Counted from the stretch's first letter, positions 43,620 to 52,469 are shown. The stretch: 64,000 nucleotides of DNA from Candidatus Eisenbergiella merdipullorum (GCA_019118445.1 DWYY01000124.1:16603-80602); one strand, 5' to 3'. Translations and numbers: made by a program. Notes: a model not told the origin generated them from the letters alone.

Positions 43620-44902
43620 ATGAAAAAATCATAAAAACACATGGCAGCATCCACAGGATCCGGAAGATGAGCGGCTTCTCCTTCCTCATCCTCCGCACGG
43701 CGCACCGGCTGATCCAGTGCGTCTTGGAACCGGAAAAATGCGAAATTTTCTCACCGGACGGCAGGCCGTGGAAAGAAGCGCTGAAGGAGGAAATGTGCAT
43801 CCGCATGGAGGCTCTGGAGGTGGCGGAGCCGCGCTCCCGGACGGGCTGGGAATTACATCCCGTCCGCATCCGGATTCTGTCTGTCCCGGCGGAAGCGATG
43901 CCCGTGGTCATTCACGGGAAGGAAATCCCGGCTTCCCTGGAGACCATTCTGGATAACAGGCCGCTGACGCTCCGCAACGAAAGGGAGCGGGCTGTTTTCC
44001 GGATCCAGGACGCACTGGTGAGAGGCTTTACGGAATTCCTGCAGCAGCAGGATTTTGTGCAGGTCCACACGCCGAAGCTGGTCAGCCAGGGCGCGGAGGG
44101 CGGCGCCAATATTTTCCGGCTGGATTATTTCGGAAAGGAAGCATATCTGGCCCAGAGCCCGCAGTTTTACAAGCAGATGATGGTGGGCGTATATGAAAGA
44201 GTATTTGAGATCGGCCCTGTTTTCCGGGCGGAGAAACATGATACGGCAAGGCATCTGAACGAATATACCAGCGTGGATCTTGAAATGGGTTACATCGAAG
44301 GGTTCGAGGAGCTCTGCCGCATGGAGGAGGCAATGATCCGGCATGCGCTTGAGGGGCTGAAGGCAATCTGCAAAGAGGAGCTTGATCTTCTTCAGGTCCG
44401 CATTCCTCGGGTTGAAGCCATTCCGTTCATCCGTTTTCACGAGGCGAAGGAGCAGGTCGCGAAAAGGTACCACAGGCCCATCCGGGAAAAGGACGATCTG
44501 GACCCGGAGGAGGAAAAACTGCTGTGCCGGCTGATCGGGGAAGAAACGGGCAGCGAGTTTGTGTTCGTCACCCATTATCCCACGGCAAAGCGGCCGTTTT
44601 ACGCCATGGAGGATGAGAAAGAACCACAGGTGACGAAGAGCTTTGATCTGTTATTTCGCGGGCTGGAGGTGACGACGGGCGGTCAAAGGATCCATACCTA
44701 TGCGGATCAGCTTGCCAAAATGAAAGCCCGGGGAATGGATCCGGCGCATTTTGAAAGCTATCTGATGATCCATAAGGCCGGAATGCCTCCGCACGGCGGG
44801 CTTGGCATGGGATTGGAGCGGTTTACGGCCAGGCTCCTGGAACTGGACAATGTGCGCAGGGCCTGTCTGTTTCCCAGGGATATCCACCGTCTCATACCCT
44901 GA
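43616..44902 (+). CDS. aspS2: Aspartate--tRNA(Asn) ligase, archaeal-type
   Basis: A 428-residue class II tRNA synthetase without the large bacterial insertion domain. An N-terminal OB-fold (1-100) is followed by PKLVSQGAEGGANIF, motif 2 FRAEKHDTARHLNEYTSVD and motif 3 GLGMGLERFTARLL. Such archaeal-like enzymes in clostridia are non-discriminating or tRNA(Asn)-dedicated and make Asp-tRNA(Asn) for amidation by GatCAB. Start 43616 overlaps the upstream ORF. The nearby hairpins suggest regulated expression, probably tied to asparagine or aspartate supply. Confidence 0.9.
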   Translation: MNEKIIKTHGSIHRIRKMSGFSFLILRTAHRLIQCVLEPEKCEIFSPDGRPWKEALKEEMCIRMEALEVAEPRSRTGWELHPVRIRILSVPAEAMPVVIHGKEIPASLETILDNRPLTLRNERERAVFRIQDALVRGFTEFLQQQDFVQVHTPKLVSQGAEGGANIFRLDYFGKEAYLAQSPQFYKQMMVGVYERVFEIGPVFRAEKHDTARHLNEYTSVDLEMGYIEGFEELCRMEEAMIRHALEGLKAICKEELDLLQVRIPRVEAIPFIRFHEAKEQVAKRYHRPIREKDDLDPEEEKLLCRLIGEETGSEFVFVTHYPTAKRPFYAMEDEKEPQVTKSFDLLFRGLEVTTGGQRIHTYADQLAKMKARGMDPAHFESYLMIHKAGMPPHGGLGMGLERFTARLLELDNVRRACLFPRDIHRLIP

Positions 44903-44971
44903 GGGAGCAAAGATATAAAAGAAATAAAAAGGAATAAAGGGAAAACCATAGAAAAAAAGGCAGTTTCAGGG

Positions 44972-45012
44972 TATAATATCAGCGGATGCCGCGCGTGGCG
45001 TGCCATCCGCTG
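44972..45012 (+). promoter_or_regulatory. -10 element with immediate leader hairpin
   Basis: A TATAAT at 44972-44977 has no good -35 at 17 bases. Its start point (near 44984) would fall inside a hairpin: CAGCGGATG at 44980-44988 against CATCCGCTG at 45004-45012, with an inner GCC/GGC. A hairpin at the 5' end usually protects mRNA from decay. Confidence 0.4.
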
Positions 45013-45102
45013 CTGAAAGACGCCGCCGGAAGGGCGGAAGAAGGCTCCGGTTCCGGAAAAATGTCCGGGGCCGGAAAGATACTACAAAAAAGGAAAAAGA
45101 CC

Positions 45103-45879
45103 ATGATAAAAGTAACCTGGCTTGGAACGGCGTCCATCCTCATTGAAGCCTGCGGGCAGAAGCTTCTTTTTGACCCGTTTGTGGAGCTGGCCGGCGGAAG
45201 CAATCCGAATACCCTTGAGGATTTTGAAGGAGTGCGTGACATCTGCGTCACCCACGGCCATCTGGACCATCTTTTTTTCATACCGGAGCTGGTGGAGGGG
45301 CAGGACGCCACTGTGCACTGCCCCGCCGCCGCGGCGCGCACGCTGGAGAGATTTCTGGGGGATAACGGGAATGTCGTGCTCACCAGGCCGGGAGACGCAT
45401 GGCATCTGGGAGAAATGAAGATCACGGCGTACCGGGGAAGGCATGTGGCCTTTTCCACTTCGCTCGTGCTGGGAAGACTTTTTTCGCCACAGATTTTCCG
45501 GAGACCGAAAAACCTGCTGTTTTTGGCATGGGCGCATCCGCGCTTCCGGGAACTCAAAGACACCCTGATCTATGAGATCGATGCGGAGGGTAAGAAGATC
45601 CTTTTACTGGGAAGTATGGCTTTGGATGAAAAGACCGGATATCCGCAGGGAGCAGATCTGCTCATCCTGCCCTATCAGGGAAAGCGCAGGCCGGAGGAAG
45701 CGGCATGTGAGATCGTAGATCGGCTGATGCCTAAGAGGATCCTGCTGGATCATTTTGACAACGCTTTTCCGCCCGCGTCGAGGGACGAGGACACGCGGCC
45801 CCTTTACAGGCTGCTTTCCTCCCGTTTCCCGCAGATCCAGGCAGTTAAGCCGAAAGCGGGCAAACCGGTCATGTTCTGA
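45103..45879 (+). CDS. MBL-fold metallo-hydrolase (UlaG-like)
   Basis: A 258-residue metallo-beta-lactamase fold protein. VTWLGTASILIE opens the domain, the zinc/manganese motif THGHLDH is at 50-56, and later ligands are in AYRGRHV and LLDHFDNAF. It is near the UlaG/YtnP-like group of small-molecule hydrolases, but the substrate is not known. AAGGAAAAAGACC precedes the ATG at 45103; earlier in-frame starts are inside the leader hairpin region. It is followed after 21 bases by an acyltransferase gene on the same strand. Confidence 0.82.
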   Translation: MIKVTWLGTASILIEACGQKLLFDPFVELAGGSNPNTLEDFEGVRDICVTHGHLDHLFFIPELVEGQDATVHCPAAAARTLERFLGDNGNVVLTRPGDAWHLGEMKITAYRGRHVAFSTSLVLGRLFSPQIFRRPKNLLFLAWAHPRFRELKDTLIYEIDAEGKKILLLGSMALDEKTGYPQGADLLILPYQGKRRPEEAACEIVDRLMPKRILLDHFDNAFPPASRDEDTRPLYRLLSSRFPQIQAVKPKAGKPVMF

Positions 45880-45900
45880 AGGATGATGAGGGGAAAAACG

Positions 45901-46977
45901 ATGGTGCAAAAGAGGATCGAATATCTGGATGTTGTGAAGGTGATCGCCATTTTTCTGGTGGTGTTCTGTCATTTTGTGCTTCTGGCTCAAACCATTCCGG
46001 CTAATCTTTTCATGTCGGCATGCTGGTCGGGAGTTCCCCTGTTCTTTCTGGTGAACGGCGCGCTGCTTTTCACCAGACCGCTCAGCCTGAAAAAGCATAT
46101 CCGCAAGACGCTGACCATTTATCTGGTTCTGGTCATCTGGCGTCTGATCTACCTGCTTTCTATCGGTGCGATCAACCATGTCCCGTCAGCCGGATTTGGA
46201 AAAAGCCAGATTCTCGTCTATCTGTTTGCTTTTGGCAGCCTGGAAGGGATCGGGACCGGACACCTCTGGTTTATCGAAGCCCTGCTGGCTGTTTATCTGC
46301 TGTTTCCTCTGTTCAGGGTCTGCTTTGATCTTCCGTATGGACGGAAACTGATCCTGTTTTTTGCCATATATGGCCTGCTCATGACGAATGGGATGACTGG
46401 GGCGCAGATGCTGCTGGACGGACTGACGGCGGCAGGATGGATCGGAAATGTTTCCCTGTCCTCCCTGGATGTGCTCAATCCCTTTGGGATCTATGCGAAC
46501 ATGCTGGGCTTTTTTCTGCTGGGGGCCTGGCTCCATACCGGTCCCGTCATCGGGAAAAGCATTCCCGCACAGCGCCTGACCGGCGTTCTTTTGGCCGCTG
46601 TCGGGCTTCCCGGCATCTGGGCCGTGAAATGGTATATGAGCGGCACCCCGGCCTGGGACGGCATCCTTCTGGCGGAAGGCTACCGCCATCTGCCCGTGAT
46701 CCTTCTGGCGGTCGGCATTTTCCTGATCTGCCGTGATCTTACCATCAAAAATAAGGTTCTTTCCACAGCCGTGCGCGCTGTGGCTTCCAGAACCCTGGGT
46801 ATCTATTACCTGCACTGGATCTTGGGCTGGCTTCTTGTGCCATATATGGCGCTTCTTCTCCCGCGCTTCAGCGTTGCGGCCAATACGGTTAAAACTATAG
46901 CTCTCATTCTCCCTGCCCTGCTAGTGACCTTCCTCCTGGAAAAGATCCCGTTGGTACGGAAGCTGGTGACGGGGTGA
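45901..46977 (+). CDS. Acyltransferase family 3 membrane protein
   Basis: A 358-residue protein with about ten helices. RIEYLDVVKVIAIFLVVFCHF at the N-terminus includes the catalytic-candidate His, followed by SGVPLFFLVNGALL and a KKHIRKT loop; the end is a short basic tail. ATG 45901 is chosen over 45883 because GAGGGG lies seven bases upstream. These membrane enzymes O-acylate sugars. It is isolated from the main glycan locus, so its acceptor may be peptidoglycan, teichoic acid or the same polysaccharide. Its last 74 bases are antisense to the decayed antitoxin frame. Confidence 0.85.
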   Translation: MVQKRIEYLDVVKVIAIFLVVFCHFVLLAQTIPANLFMSACWSGVPLFFLVNGALLFTRPLSLKKHIRKTLTIYLVLVIWRLIYLLSIGAINHVPSAGFGKSQILVYLFAFGSLEGIGTGHLWFIEALLAVYLLFPLFRVCFDLPYGRKLILFFAIYGLLMTNGMTGAQMLLDGLTAAGWIGNVSLSSLDVLNPFGIYANMLGFFLLGAWLHTGPVIGKSIPAQRLTGVLLAAVGLPGIWAVKWYMSGTPAWDGILLAEGYRHLPVILLAVGIFLICRDLTIKNKVLSTAVRAVASRTLGIYYLHWILGWLLVPYMALLLPRFSVAANTVKTIALILPALLVTFLLEKIPLVRKLVTG

Positions 46978-47200
46978 AGGGGCGGAGCAAATGATGCTTT
47001 TTCTTCATGAAGCAAGTCGAGATTCTCTTCACGGCGGGATGCAGTGATCCATTCCGCGACGTCTTCACCAGTGTATAAATTGTTCTGTTCACCAGCGCCG
47101 GATCTCCAGTGGAAACACCGAGAGCAGCACGGATATTTTTAGGTATAGTTACCTGTCCCTTAGCCATAACCTTTGCATCATTTATCAGAATATCAGACAT
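46904..47200 (-). pseudogene. AbrB/SpoVT-type antitoxin remnant
   Basis: The N-terminus is a clean swapped-hairpin AbrB domain: ILINDAKVMAKGQVTIPKNI then RAALGVSTGD, with GGAGG nine bases before the ATG at 47200. Where the second beta strands should follow, the frame jumps to PALVNRTIYT, so about 14 residues appear deleted. Downstream, a different frame encodes GEDVAEWITASRREEN, which resembles the normal C-terminus. The open frame thus runs on as nonsense for 98 residues and into the acyltransferase gene on the other strand. Probably a dead antitoxin or regulator; no toxin partner remains. Confidence 0.6.
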
Positions 47201-47230
47201 AATATAATACCTCCAATTCAATTTAAAAGT

Positions 47231-47249
47231 AGGGAAATCGGATTTCCCT
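47231..47249. promoter_or_regulatory. Inverted repeat, possible operator
   Basis: AGGGAAAT-CGG-ATTTCCCT, an 8-base perfect dyad with 3-base spacer, in the gap between the divergent antitoxin remnant and flavin reductase genes. Its core GGAAAT-N3-ATTTCC recurs in the long palindrome before metK (57721-57767). Confidence 0.45.
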
Positions 47250-47316
47250 GCTTTCTGTGTATGCAGCAAAAGGAAAAGTGTTAAGAGAGCTTGACATGAT
47301 ACGAAGGGAGAACGAG

Positions 47317-47823
47317 ATGGATATTCAGACTTTTTTTCAGTTAAATTACGGCGTCTATATCACCTCCACCCTGGACGGGCAGAGACCCGTGGGCTGCGTG
47401 ACCAACAGCATCATGCAGATCACAGCGGAACCCGCTACATTTGCGGTGAGCGTCAGCCATGACAATTACACCCACGGATGCATTGAAAGGACGGGGAGGT
47501 TCGCCTTTTCCATTCTGGGAGAGAACACGGAGCCTGCGCTGATCGGTACGTTTGGCTTCCACAGCAGCAGGGACACGGATAAATTCCGGAATGTGCCTGT
47601 GAAGACTGCGGCGGGCCTTCCTGTGATCGCATCGGCCTGCGGCTATGTGATCTGCCGTCTGATAGGGGCGCTGGATGCGCCCACCCACACCATCTTTCTG
47701 GGGGAGGCGGAGGAAGCGGAGATCCTGAACGGTTCGCAGACTCCAATGACTTATTCCTATTATCACCGTGTCATAAAGGGAAAGGCGCCTAAGAACGCGC
47801 CCACCTGGCAGGATGAGAGGTAG
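47317..47823 (+). CDS. Flavin reductase family protein
   Basis: A 168-residue FMN-binding split-barrel protein. FQLNYGVYITSTLDGQRPVGCVTNS is the family N-terminus (residues about 5-29, FMN phosphate loop), and GFHSSRDTDKF carries the conserved basic loop. Members reduce flavins with NAD(P)H or pass electrons in anaerobic oxygen defence (the flavin domain of high-molecular-weight rubredoxin). Start 47317 follows GGGAG at seven bases; the frame from 47257 has no ribosome site. It stands alone, ended by a weak hairpin. Confidence 0.85.
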   Translation: MDIQTFFQLNYGVYITSTLDGQRPVGCVTNSIMQITAEPATFAVSVSHDNYTHGCIERTGRFAFSILGENTEPALIGTFGFHSSRDTDKFRNVPVKTAAGLPVIASACGYVICRLIGALDAPTHTIFLGEAEEAEILNGSQTPMTYSYYHRVIKGKAPKNAPTWQDER

Positions 47824-48185
47824 GAAGGTGCCGTGCAGACGGGCAATACTGGCCCGGATTTCAAGAGAAGTCCGGGTCATTTTGTGTGTCCGGGCAAAAG
47901 TGCATGAAAGCTGGAATGGAAAATTGCCACCACAGGCTTTCTATGATAAAATATATGCGACGCATGGTTGGCCAGAAAGTGCGGCCTTGGTAAGAAGGTA
48001 AACCTGATTTAACATTTTGACAGCTCTATGTAACAAATAGCAGTTGCAGGATGCGCAGGTTTCCAGATAATATAAAAGGGTAAAGTGAAGCAGGCCTGCA
48101 GGCTTTACGAACAATTTGACATTTCAAGGATGTTGGCTTCACAACCCTGTATTCGCGTGAAAAACACGCAGAAGGGAAAGAAAAG
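47824..48185. other. Gene-free stretch before the uridylyltransferase gene
   Basis: Holds a weak hairpin (CCCGGA 47853-47858 against TCCGGG 47871-47876, then ATTTTG) that may end the flavin reductase transcript; a promoter TTGCCA (47924-47929), 17 bases, TAAAAT (47947-47952, extended TGA); and a 230-base leader with an inverted GTAAAG/CTTTAC around a GCAGGCCTGC palindrome (48080-48108) and a small CGCGTG/CACGC stem near 48155. A 62-residue frame at 47813 crosses the hairpin and looks spurious. Confidence 0.55.
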
Positions 48186-49106
48186 ATGGACAAACCGGTA
48201 TTGGTAATTCTGGCAGCAGGAATGGGGAGCCGCTATGGCGGTCTCAAGCAGATCGATCCGGTGGACGAACAGGGCCACAAGATCATCGATTTTTCCATGT
48301 ATGATGCGCTCAGAGCGGGGTTCCAGAAGGTCGTTTTCATTATCAAGAAAGAAAACGAGAAGGATTTCCGTGAGTGCGTTGGAGACAGGGTGAGCAGACA
48401 CATGGAGGTGGAGTATGTTTTCCAGGAGCTTGCCAAAGTCCCGGAAGGCTTCCAGATTCCGGAGGGCAGAGTGAAGCCCTGGGGAACGGCACATGCGATC
48501 CTCTGCTGTAAGGACGTGATCAACGGACCGTTCGCGGTGATCAATGCGGATGATTATTATGGAAGAAGCGCCTATACCACGCTGTATCATTTCCTGACCA
48601 CCCACAGAGACGATGAGAAATACCGTTATGCGATGGTCGGATATAAGCTTGGCAACACGCTGACGGAAAACGGATCAGTGGCCCGCGGTGTATGTGTGAC
48701 CGATGAGAACGGTTATCTGAAGGAGATCGCGGAGCGCACGAAGATCATAAAGACGGCGGAAGGCGCGGCCTATACGGAGGACGACGGGGCGACATGGACG
48801 CCGCTGGCGCTGGATACCCTGGTATCCATGAACATGTGGGGCTTTTCTCCGAGCATCCTTGGGGAACTTGAGACTGCGGTCAGAGATTTCTTTAAAAATG
48901 AGGTGGAGAAGAATCCGTTAAAATCGGAATGCTTCCTTCCCATAGAAGTGGATAAGCTCCTGAAACAGGGCAAGGCGACCGTTGAAGTGCTTTCTTCCAG
49001 TGACAAGTGGTTTGGTGTCACCTACAAAGAAGACAAGCCTTTTGTGATGGAATCCATTGCCCGGCTGAAAGCGGAAGGCGTCTATCCAGAATATTTGTGG
49101 AAATAA
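48186..49106 (+). CDS. Sugar-1-phosphate nucleotidyltransferase (UTP-glucose-1-phosphate uridylyltransferase-like)
   Basis: A 306-residue nucleotidyltransferase with the nucleotide loop LAAGMGSRYGGLKQ at 9-22, KPWGTAHAIL in the middle and the metal site NADDYYG. The C-terminal part is all alpha/beta without the hexapeptide repeats of GlmU. Lachnospiraceae commonly keep this gene next to galE, and the pair would make UDP-glucose and convert it to UDP-galactose. The exact sugar phosphate is not proven. AAGGGAAAGAAAAG lies just before the ATG. Confidence 0.83.
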   Translation: MDKPVLVILAAGMGSRYGGLKQIDPVDEQGHKIIDFSMYDALRAGFQKVVFIIKKENEKDFRECVGDRVSRHMEVEYVFQELAKVPEGFQIPEGRVKPWGTAHAILCCKDVINGPFAVINADDYYGRSAYTTLYHFLTTHRDDEKYRYAMVGYKLGNTLTENGSVARGVCVTDENGYLKEIAERTKIIKTAEGAAYTEDDGATWTPLALDTLVSMNMWGFSPSILGELETAVRDFFKNEVEKNPLKSECFLPIEVDKLLKQGKATVEVLSSSDKWFGVTYKEDKPFVMESIARLKAEGVYPEYLWK

Positions 49107-49175
49107 AAAAGTCCGGAAAAATCCCGGGCAGACAGGAAGGAGCGCCTTTTTTGGCGCTTAGGATAGGAGGAAACC

Positions 49176-50192
49176 ATGGCAATTTTAGTGACAGGCGGAG
49201 CCGGATATATCGGCAGCCATACGGTAGTGGAGCTTCAGAACGCAGGATATGATGTGGTAGTGGTGGATAACCTCTGTAATTCCAGCGAAAAATGCCTGCA
49301 GCGTGTGGAAATGATCACGGGGAAAAAGGTTCCTTTTTACAAGGCTGATATCCTCGACAGAGAGGCGCTGAACGCTATTTTTGATAAGGAAAAGATTGAT
49401 TCCTGCATCCATTTTGCAGGATTGAAGGCGGTCGGCGAGTCCGTCGCAAAGCCGTGGGAGTACTATGAGAACAATATCGCGGGAACTCTGACCCTGGTGG
49501 ATGTAATGCGCAAACACGGTGTGAAGAACATCATCTTTTCTTCCTCCGCGACCGTTTACGGCGATCCTGCATTCGTTCCCATTACGGAGGAGTGCCCTAA
49601 GGGACAGTGCACCAACCCTTACGGATGGACTAAATCCATGCTGGAGCAGATCCTGACGGATATCCAGAAGGCAGATCCGGAGTGGAATGTGGTGCTCCTG
49701 CGTTATTTCAATCCCATTGGCGCGCATAAGAGCGGTCTGATCGGTGAGAATCCAAACGGTATCCCCAACAACCTGATGCCTTACATCACCCAGGTTGCCG
49801 TGGGCAAGCTGAAAGAGCTCAGCGTGTTCGGAAACGATTATGATACGCCGGACGGAACCGGAGTGAGAGACTATATCCATGTGGTCGATCTGGCAAAGGG
49901 CCATGTAAAGGCACTCAAGAAGATCGAGGATAAATCCGGACTTTCCATCTACAACCTGGGAACCGGAAAGGGCTACAGCGTGCTGGATATCGTGAAAAAC
50001 TTCGAGGAAGCCACGGGCGTGAAGATTCCTTATGTGATCAAGGGCCGCCGCCCCGGCGATATCGCCACCTGCTATGCGGATGCCAGCAAGGCAGAGAAAG
50101 AGCTTGGCTGGAAGGCTGAGTACGATATCAAGGATATGTGCGAGGACTCCTGGAGATGGCAGTCTAAGAATCCTAACGGATATGATGACTGA
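49176..50192 (+). CDS. galE: UDP-glucose 4-epimerase
   Basis: A 338-residue short-chain dehydrogenase that interconverts UDP-glucose and UDP-galactose using bound [17 protein letters not shown] (7-20) is the NAD loop, FSSSATVYG the Ser motif, [11 protein letters not shown] the Tyr/Lys catalytic pair, and [13 protein letters not shown] the sugar loop. Length and motifs match E. coli GalE. GGAGG is six bases before the ATG. The gap from the previous gene (69 bases) has a small AGCGCC/GGCGCT stem. It can feed the large glycan locus. Confidence 0.94.
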   Translation: MAILVTGGAGYIGSHTVVELQNAGYDVVVVDNLCNSSEKCLQRVEMITGKKVPFYKADILDREALNAIFDKEKIDSCIHFAGLKAVGESVAKPWEYYENNIAGTLTLVDVMRKHGVKNIIFSSSATVYGDPAFVPITEECPKGQCTNPYGWTKSMLEQILTDIQKADPEWNVVLLRYFNPIGAHKSGLIGENPNGIPNNLMPYITQVAVGKLKELSVFGNDYDTPDGTGVRDYIHVVDLAKGHVKALKKIEDKSGLSIYNLGTGKGYSVLDIVKNFEEATGVKIPYVIKGRRPGDIATCYADASKAEKELGWKAEYDIKDMCEDSWRWQSKNPNGYDD

Positions 50193-50207
50193 GCGGGAAA
50201 GATGCTG

Positions 50208-50312
50208 ACAGCCCGGTTCCGCCGGGCTGTTATGGATGGGGTTACCATTCGCCGATCTGATTTAGCCATAAAAAGACGCTGCCGAGTTCTCACTTGGCAG
50301 CGTGAATTTTAT
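50208..50312 (+). terminator. Two hairpins after galE
   Basis: First: ACAGCCCGG (50208-50216) against CCGGGCTGT (50222-50230), without T-run. Second: ACGCTGCC (50276-50283) against GGCAGCGT (50296-50303) followed by a mixed AATTTTATACG tract. The rest of the gap to 50449 is A/T-rich with no gene seen. Confidence 0.6.
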
Positions 50313-50449
50313 ACGTTTTCTTTAATAACTTATCTTTTTCATTTTCTGATTCGGCGATAGAAAATAATATTTTTTGTCAAAAAATTGATAATCTGCTGCG
50401 CTATATACATTTGGAGAAATTTCCTCCTGCTCAACCCCCGATTACTGTT

Positions 50450-51100
50450 TTACGCCACATAACAGAACATGAAGATGAAGTGGCAGATGCTCCCGGCCAT
50501 CACGAACAGATGGAAGATTTCGTGGGAGCCGAAATATTTATGCCTGGCGTTGAAGAGCGGAAGCTTCAGCGCGTAGATCACTCCTCCTGCCGTATAGATC
50601 AGGCCTCCTGCCAGGAGCCAGAGAAAGGCGGCCCTGGGGAGAGTATTCCACAACTGTCCGAATACCGCGAGGCAGATCCAGCCCATGGCGATATAGATTA
50701 CTGAGGAAAACCATTTCGGGCATGAGATCCACAGCGCTTTTACTGCCATGCCGAGGATGGCTATGCCCCAGACCACAGCCAGCAGTGTATATCCCAGCCT
50801 GCCGCCCAGCACCACCAGGCAGACCGGCGTATAGGAGCCGGCGATCAGCACAAAGATCATCATATGATCCAGCTTGCGGAAGATGCGCAGGATGCGGCCC
50901 CCTACGTTAATGGAGTGATAAGTCGCGCTTGCGCCGTATAACAGCACCATGCTTGCGATAAATACCACCATGGCAAAAAAGATGACGGGCTGTCCGGACA
51001 GGACTGCCTTGATCAAAAGCGGCGTGGATGCAAGGATCGCGAGCATCATGCCGATAAAATGGGTGATCGCGCTCCCGGGTTCTCTTATTGTAACACTCAT
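50450..51100 (-). CDS. Hemolysin III family (PAQR-like) membrane protein
   Basis: A 216-residue protein with seven membrane helices. ATYHSI (about residues 62-67) and the C-terminal HEIFHLFVMAGSICH carry the conserved His/Ser/Asp set of the family, thought to bind zinc in a ceramidase-like site. Despite the name there is no direct evidence of haemolysis; roles in membrane lipid homeostasis are suspected. The start at 51100 follows GGAGG. It has its own promoter at 51269-51297. Confidence 0.88.
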   Translation of the reverse strand: MSVTIREPGSAITHFIGMMLAILASTPLLIKAVLSGQPVIFFAMVVFIASMVLLYGASATYHSINVGGRILRIFRKLDHMMIFVLIAGSYTPVCLVVLGGRLGYTLLAVVWGIAILGMAVKALWISCPKWFSSVIYIAMGWICLAVFGQLWNTLPRAAFLWLLAGGLIYTAGGVIYALKLPLFNARHKYFGSHEIFHLFVMAGSICHFIFMFCYVA

Positions 51101-51268
51101 AGTAACCTCCATTCCGGAGCGTCAGCGCAGGGACAGGCCGCACTGGCCTCCTTTGGCATAGATTTCCGGTCCATGCTGTCTGATCGGCGGCATGGGGAAT
51201 CGGATATCACAAAATATACATATAAAATCACAACATATAGTTTTGAAAACTACTTGTTATATAATATG

Positions 51269-51297
51269 ATACTATACCATATTATTTTCTGTGTCAA
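51269..51297 (-). promoter_or_regulatory. Promoter of hemolysin III gene
   Basis: On the minus strand a perfect TTGACA (51297-51292), 17 bases, and TAGTAT (51274-51269). The start would be near 51262, giving a leader of about 160 bases. The surrounding 51,190-51,330 is very A/T-rich and carries no gene. Confidence 0.7.
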
Positions 51298-51335
51298 CAC
51301 GGAATATTCGTCAGACAGCAAACTTTTTTGCATAT

Positions 51336-51364
51336 AAAAAGGGCCTGCTGATCTGTGCAGACCC
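51336..51364 (-). terminator. Terminator of the 88-residue protein gene
   Basis: On the minus strand GGGTCTGC, a short loop, GCAGGCCC and then TTTTT, pairing with one G-U. It lies 55 bases beyond the stop at 51419. Confidence 0.65.
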
Positions 51365-51418
51365 TGTGGAAAGTCTGATATGAAAATGAGGATCGCTTCT
51401 CCGGCTTCCTGTAGACGT

Positions 51419-51685
51419 TCAGTCTTCTTCAATGATCTGAATTTCCAGATAATCGAAATCAATCTGTTCTACGAAGCTGTCCTGCAGGAAACGGGTTTTT
51501 CTGTGACGTTTGAAGTCGCTGATATTCGCATCCAGCCAGATCGGCTTCCCGAGGTCAAACTGATAGCACACCTCGTCAAGCGCCCGGAAGACCTTGTGCG
51601 TCCTGGTGTCGTCCGATGCATCGCAGACGACGGTGTCTCTAAGCATTCTGTTGTCCTTGAAAATCTTTGCCCATAAACGGAACAT
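51419..51685 (-). CDS. Conserved hypothetical protein, 88 residues
   Basis: A soluble 88-residue protein starting MFRLWAKIFKDN and ending in an acidic QIIEED. GGAGA stands five bases before the ATG at 51685; the longer frame to 51811 runs back through the promoter of the divergent alarmone synthetase and is not credible. It contains RHRKTRFLQDSF, a basic patch, and no Cys pairs or membrane segment. I have seen similar short proteins in related clostridia but no function is attached to them. Followed by a good terminator. Confidence 0.7.
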   Translation of the reverse strand: MFRLWAKIFKDNRMLRDTVVCDASDDTRTHKVFRALDEVCYQFDLGKPIWLDANISDFKRHRKTRFLQDSFVEQIDFDYLEIQIIEED

Positions 51686-51740
51686 ATCATTCTCCTTTAT
51701 CTCCGGATTTATGCTGATATTATAGCAGATGAAAAGAAGG

Positions 51741-51770
51741 GAGACAAGGAGCATGGAACTATGGTATAAT
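51741..51770 (+). promoter_or_regulatory. Promoter of small alarmone synthetase
   Basis: GAGACA at 51741-51746, 18-base spacer, TATAAT at 51765-51770 with extended TGG. Start near 51777, which excludes the in-frame ATG at 51753 and sets the start codon at 51810. Confidence 0.65.
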
Positions 51771-51809
51771 TTATATGGAAAAACTGACAGGGATGAGAAC
51801 GAGGTAGAC

Positions 51810-52469
51810 ATGGAATTTGCAGTGGAAAAAGAAGATCAGGTTGACAGCTGGCAGGAGGCCATGCTGGTATACCATGCGGCGCTGAAGCAGATCAATACCA
51901 GGCTGGAGATACTCAATGATGAGTTCCAGCATGTACACCGTTATAATCCGATCGAACACATCAAATCAAGGATCAAAACGTCGGAAAGCATCGTAAAGAA
52001 GCTGAAGCGCTACGGGTATGAATCTACCATAGAAAATATGGTGAAGTATATTAACGACATAGCGGGCATCCGGGTGATCTGTTCCTTTACTTCGGATATT
52101 TACCGCATCGCGGATATCCTGCGGAGCCAGAATGATATCCGGGTCATCTCGGTAAAGGATTATATCAGGCATCCCAAGGAGAGCGGCTATAAGAGCTATC
52201 ACATGCTCATTACGGTCCCGGTCTTTTTGTCCGACCGTATTGTGGATGTGAAGGTAGAAGTCCAGATCAGGACGGTCGCCATGGATTTTTGGGCGAGCCT
52301 GGAGCATAAGATCAACTATAAGTTTGAGGGAAAAGCGCCGGAACACATCAGGATGGAACTGGTGGAATGCGCGAAGATGGTTTCCAGACTGGATGACAGA
52401 ATGCTCGCGCTGAATGAGGAAGTGCTCCATTTAAGCGAGGAGAGCGGCGGGGAACCGGCCAAAGAATGA
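51810..52469 (+). CDS. Small alarmone synthetase (RelQ/YjbM-like GTP pyrophosphokinase)
   Basis: A 219-residue single-domain (p)ppGpp synthetase. RIKTSESIVKKLKRYG binds ATP, INDIAGIRVICSF is the beta-strand with catalytic Asp, and GYKSYHMLI, VEVQIRT and DFWASLEHKINYK complete the GTP/acceptor site. No hydrolase, TGS or ACT domain is present. Such enzymes make alarmones under cell-wall or other stress independent of the ribosome. Start chosen from the promoter position and GAGGT upstream. A strong terminator follows. Confidence 0.9.
   Translation: MEFAVEKEDQVDSWQEAMLVYHAALKQINTRLEILNDEFQHVHRYNPIEHIKSRIKTSESIVKKLKRYGYESTIENMVKYINDIAGIRVICSFTSDIYRIADILRSQNDIRVISVKDYIRHPKESGYKSYHMLITVPVFLSDRIVDVKVEVQIRTVAMDFWASLEHKINYKFEGKAPEHIRMELVECAKMVSRLDDRMLALNEEVLHLSEESGGEPAKE

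Noticed and set aside
47813..48001. 62-residue ORF after the flavin reductase
   Set aside because: It overlaps the previous gene's end, crosses the hairpin at 47853 and a promoter, and has no family resemblance.
51729..51809. Longer N-terminus for the alarmone synthetase
   Set aside because: A good promoter -10 lies at 51765-51770, inside that segment; the start at 51810 gives the normal family N-terminus.
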